Assembly: GCF_030519375.1 (NCBI RefSeq)
Contig: NZ_JAUMKB010000011.1
Span: forward strand, 124,001-188,000
Length of the DNA stretch: 64,000 bases
Reading direction: 5' to 3'
DNA from: Mucilaginibacter tolerans
GTDB lineage: Bacteria > Bacteroidota > Bacteroidia > Sphingobacteriales > Sphingobacteriaceae
The position numbers and the translations under genes are program-made. Each line of letters begins with the position of its first letter. Within the stretch, counting starts at the first letter, position 1. A model generated the notes under the pieces. The model was not told the origin of the DNA and made no database searches. It saw only the letters and a list, made by a program, of their open reading frames with translations. Below, in pieces: positions 63,755 through 64,000 of this stretch.

Positions 63755-64000
63755 TTACGCGTCCTGAACGGAATCGTTCAAATCATCTGCACCACTTTTT
63801 ACCTTTGATTTTACGCTATCAACCACTCCGTCCTTGTAGTTTGACAGGTCGTTTACCGCGCTTCTGAATTTTGATTTTGTATTATTGCCATATTCGCGGA
63901 TGCTATTAGCTGCTGATTCCGCTTTGTTACGAGCTGAACCAACAATATCATCAACATAATCTGCTATATCTTCTCTCAATTCAGAGCCGCTGCTTGGAGC
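63755..64000 (-). CDS. YtxH-domain-type protein, C-terminal part only
   Basis: The frame is open through the right edge (GCT CCA AGC AGC GGC TCT GAA...), so the start lies beyond the window and the TTG at 63979 is not the true start. The visible part, 81 residues, begins APSSGSEL followed by a charged Ala/Ser/Lys-rich amphipathic helix (REDIADYVDDIVGSARNKAE), as in YtxH proteins that have an N-terminal membrane helix. Such proteins are small membrane-bound stress proteins of unknown role. Confidence 0.7.
   Translation of the reverse strand, partial: APSSGSELREDIADYVDDIVGSARNKAESAANSIREYGNNTKSKFRSAVNDLSNYKDGVVDSVKSKVKSGADDLNDSVQDA

Overview
The window reads as chromosomal DNA of a Bacteroidota bacterium, most likely a Sphingobacteriaceae member of the Mucilaginibacter/Pedobacter kind. 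The basis is a SusC/SusD outer-membrane pair with a FecR/ECF-sigma regulator, a type IX secretion (T9SS) C-terminal signal, a fused MurF-alanine racemase, a short sigma-70 of the Bacteroidota primary type, promoters of the TTTG / TAnnTTTG kind, and intergenic DNA without strong Shine-Dalgarno sites. Genus assignment is inference.

Layout. 1-9432: a polysaccharide utilisation locus (minus strand: FecR anti-sigma, SusC, SusD, GH20 beta-N-acetylhexosaminidase cut by the window edge) with a divergent ECF sigma gene that has no ATG/GTG/TTG start in a suitable place. 9468-11540: a lipoprotein and a serine hydrolase. About 11617-13216: an IS110-type element with a frameshifted transposase and a structured 3' flank. 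13213-21660: an eight-gene minus-strand operon whose products nearly all carry export signals: sorbosone/glucose dehydrogenase-cytochrome c fusion, SMP-30 lactonase, small cytochrome c, RidA, SelA-like PLP enzyme, amidohydrolase, RraA-like aldolase fold and a BASS transporter. With GH20 nearby, this suggests oxidation of an (N-acetyl)amino sugar outside the cytoplasm, then lactone opening, deacylation, deamination, aldol cleavage and uptake of the keto acid. 22128-27117: AsmA, two cold-shock proteins, small unknown genes and a second RpoD-like sigma factor, with two copies of a REP-like palindromic repeat.

27401-30294: a TPP riboswitch with a terminator platform controls an unusual four-gene operon (methyltransferase, AIR-synthase/ThiL/HypE-like protein, ThiE-like protein, Trm112-like zinc protein) without the standard thiamine genes. 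30551-32659: a BNR-repeat protein divergent from a membrane-anchored winged-helix regulator. 33025-40068: an SDR gene, a TetR regulator and a TolC-MFP-RND efflux operon; related palindromes lie in the promoters of the SDR gene and the efflux operon. 40573-40779: tRNA-Leu(UAA) and tRNA-Gly(GCC).

40871-52618: mostly core genes (RecX, MurF-Alr, DUF502, an MFS transporter, a TlpA-type protein, a LOG-family protein, a sodium:solute symporter, RecR, a glycosyltransferase, an SDR). 52856-64000: a 1531-residue T9SS cargo protein with NHL and LamG-like regions, DUF2911, DoxX, an outer-membrane-type protein, a ModE-like regulator, a collagen-like lipoprotein, a DUF892 ferritin-like protein, an M1 metallopeptidase and the end of a YtxH-type gene.

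All calls come from reading the sequence; no database search was possible.
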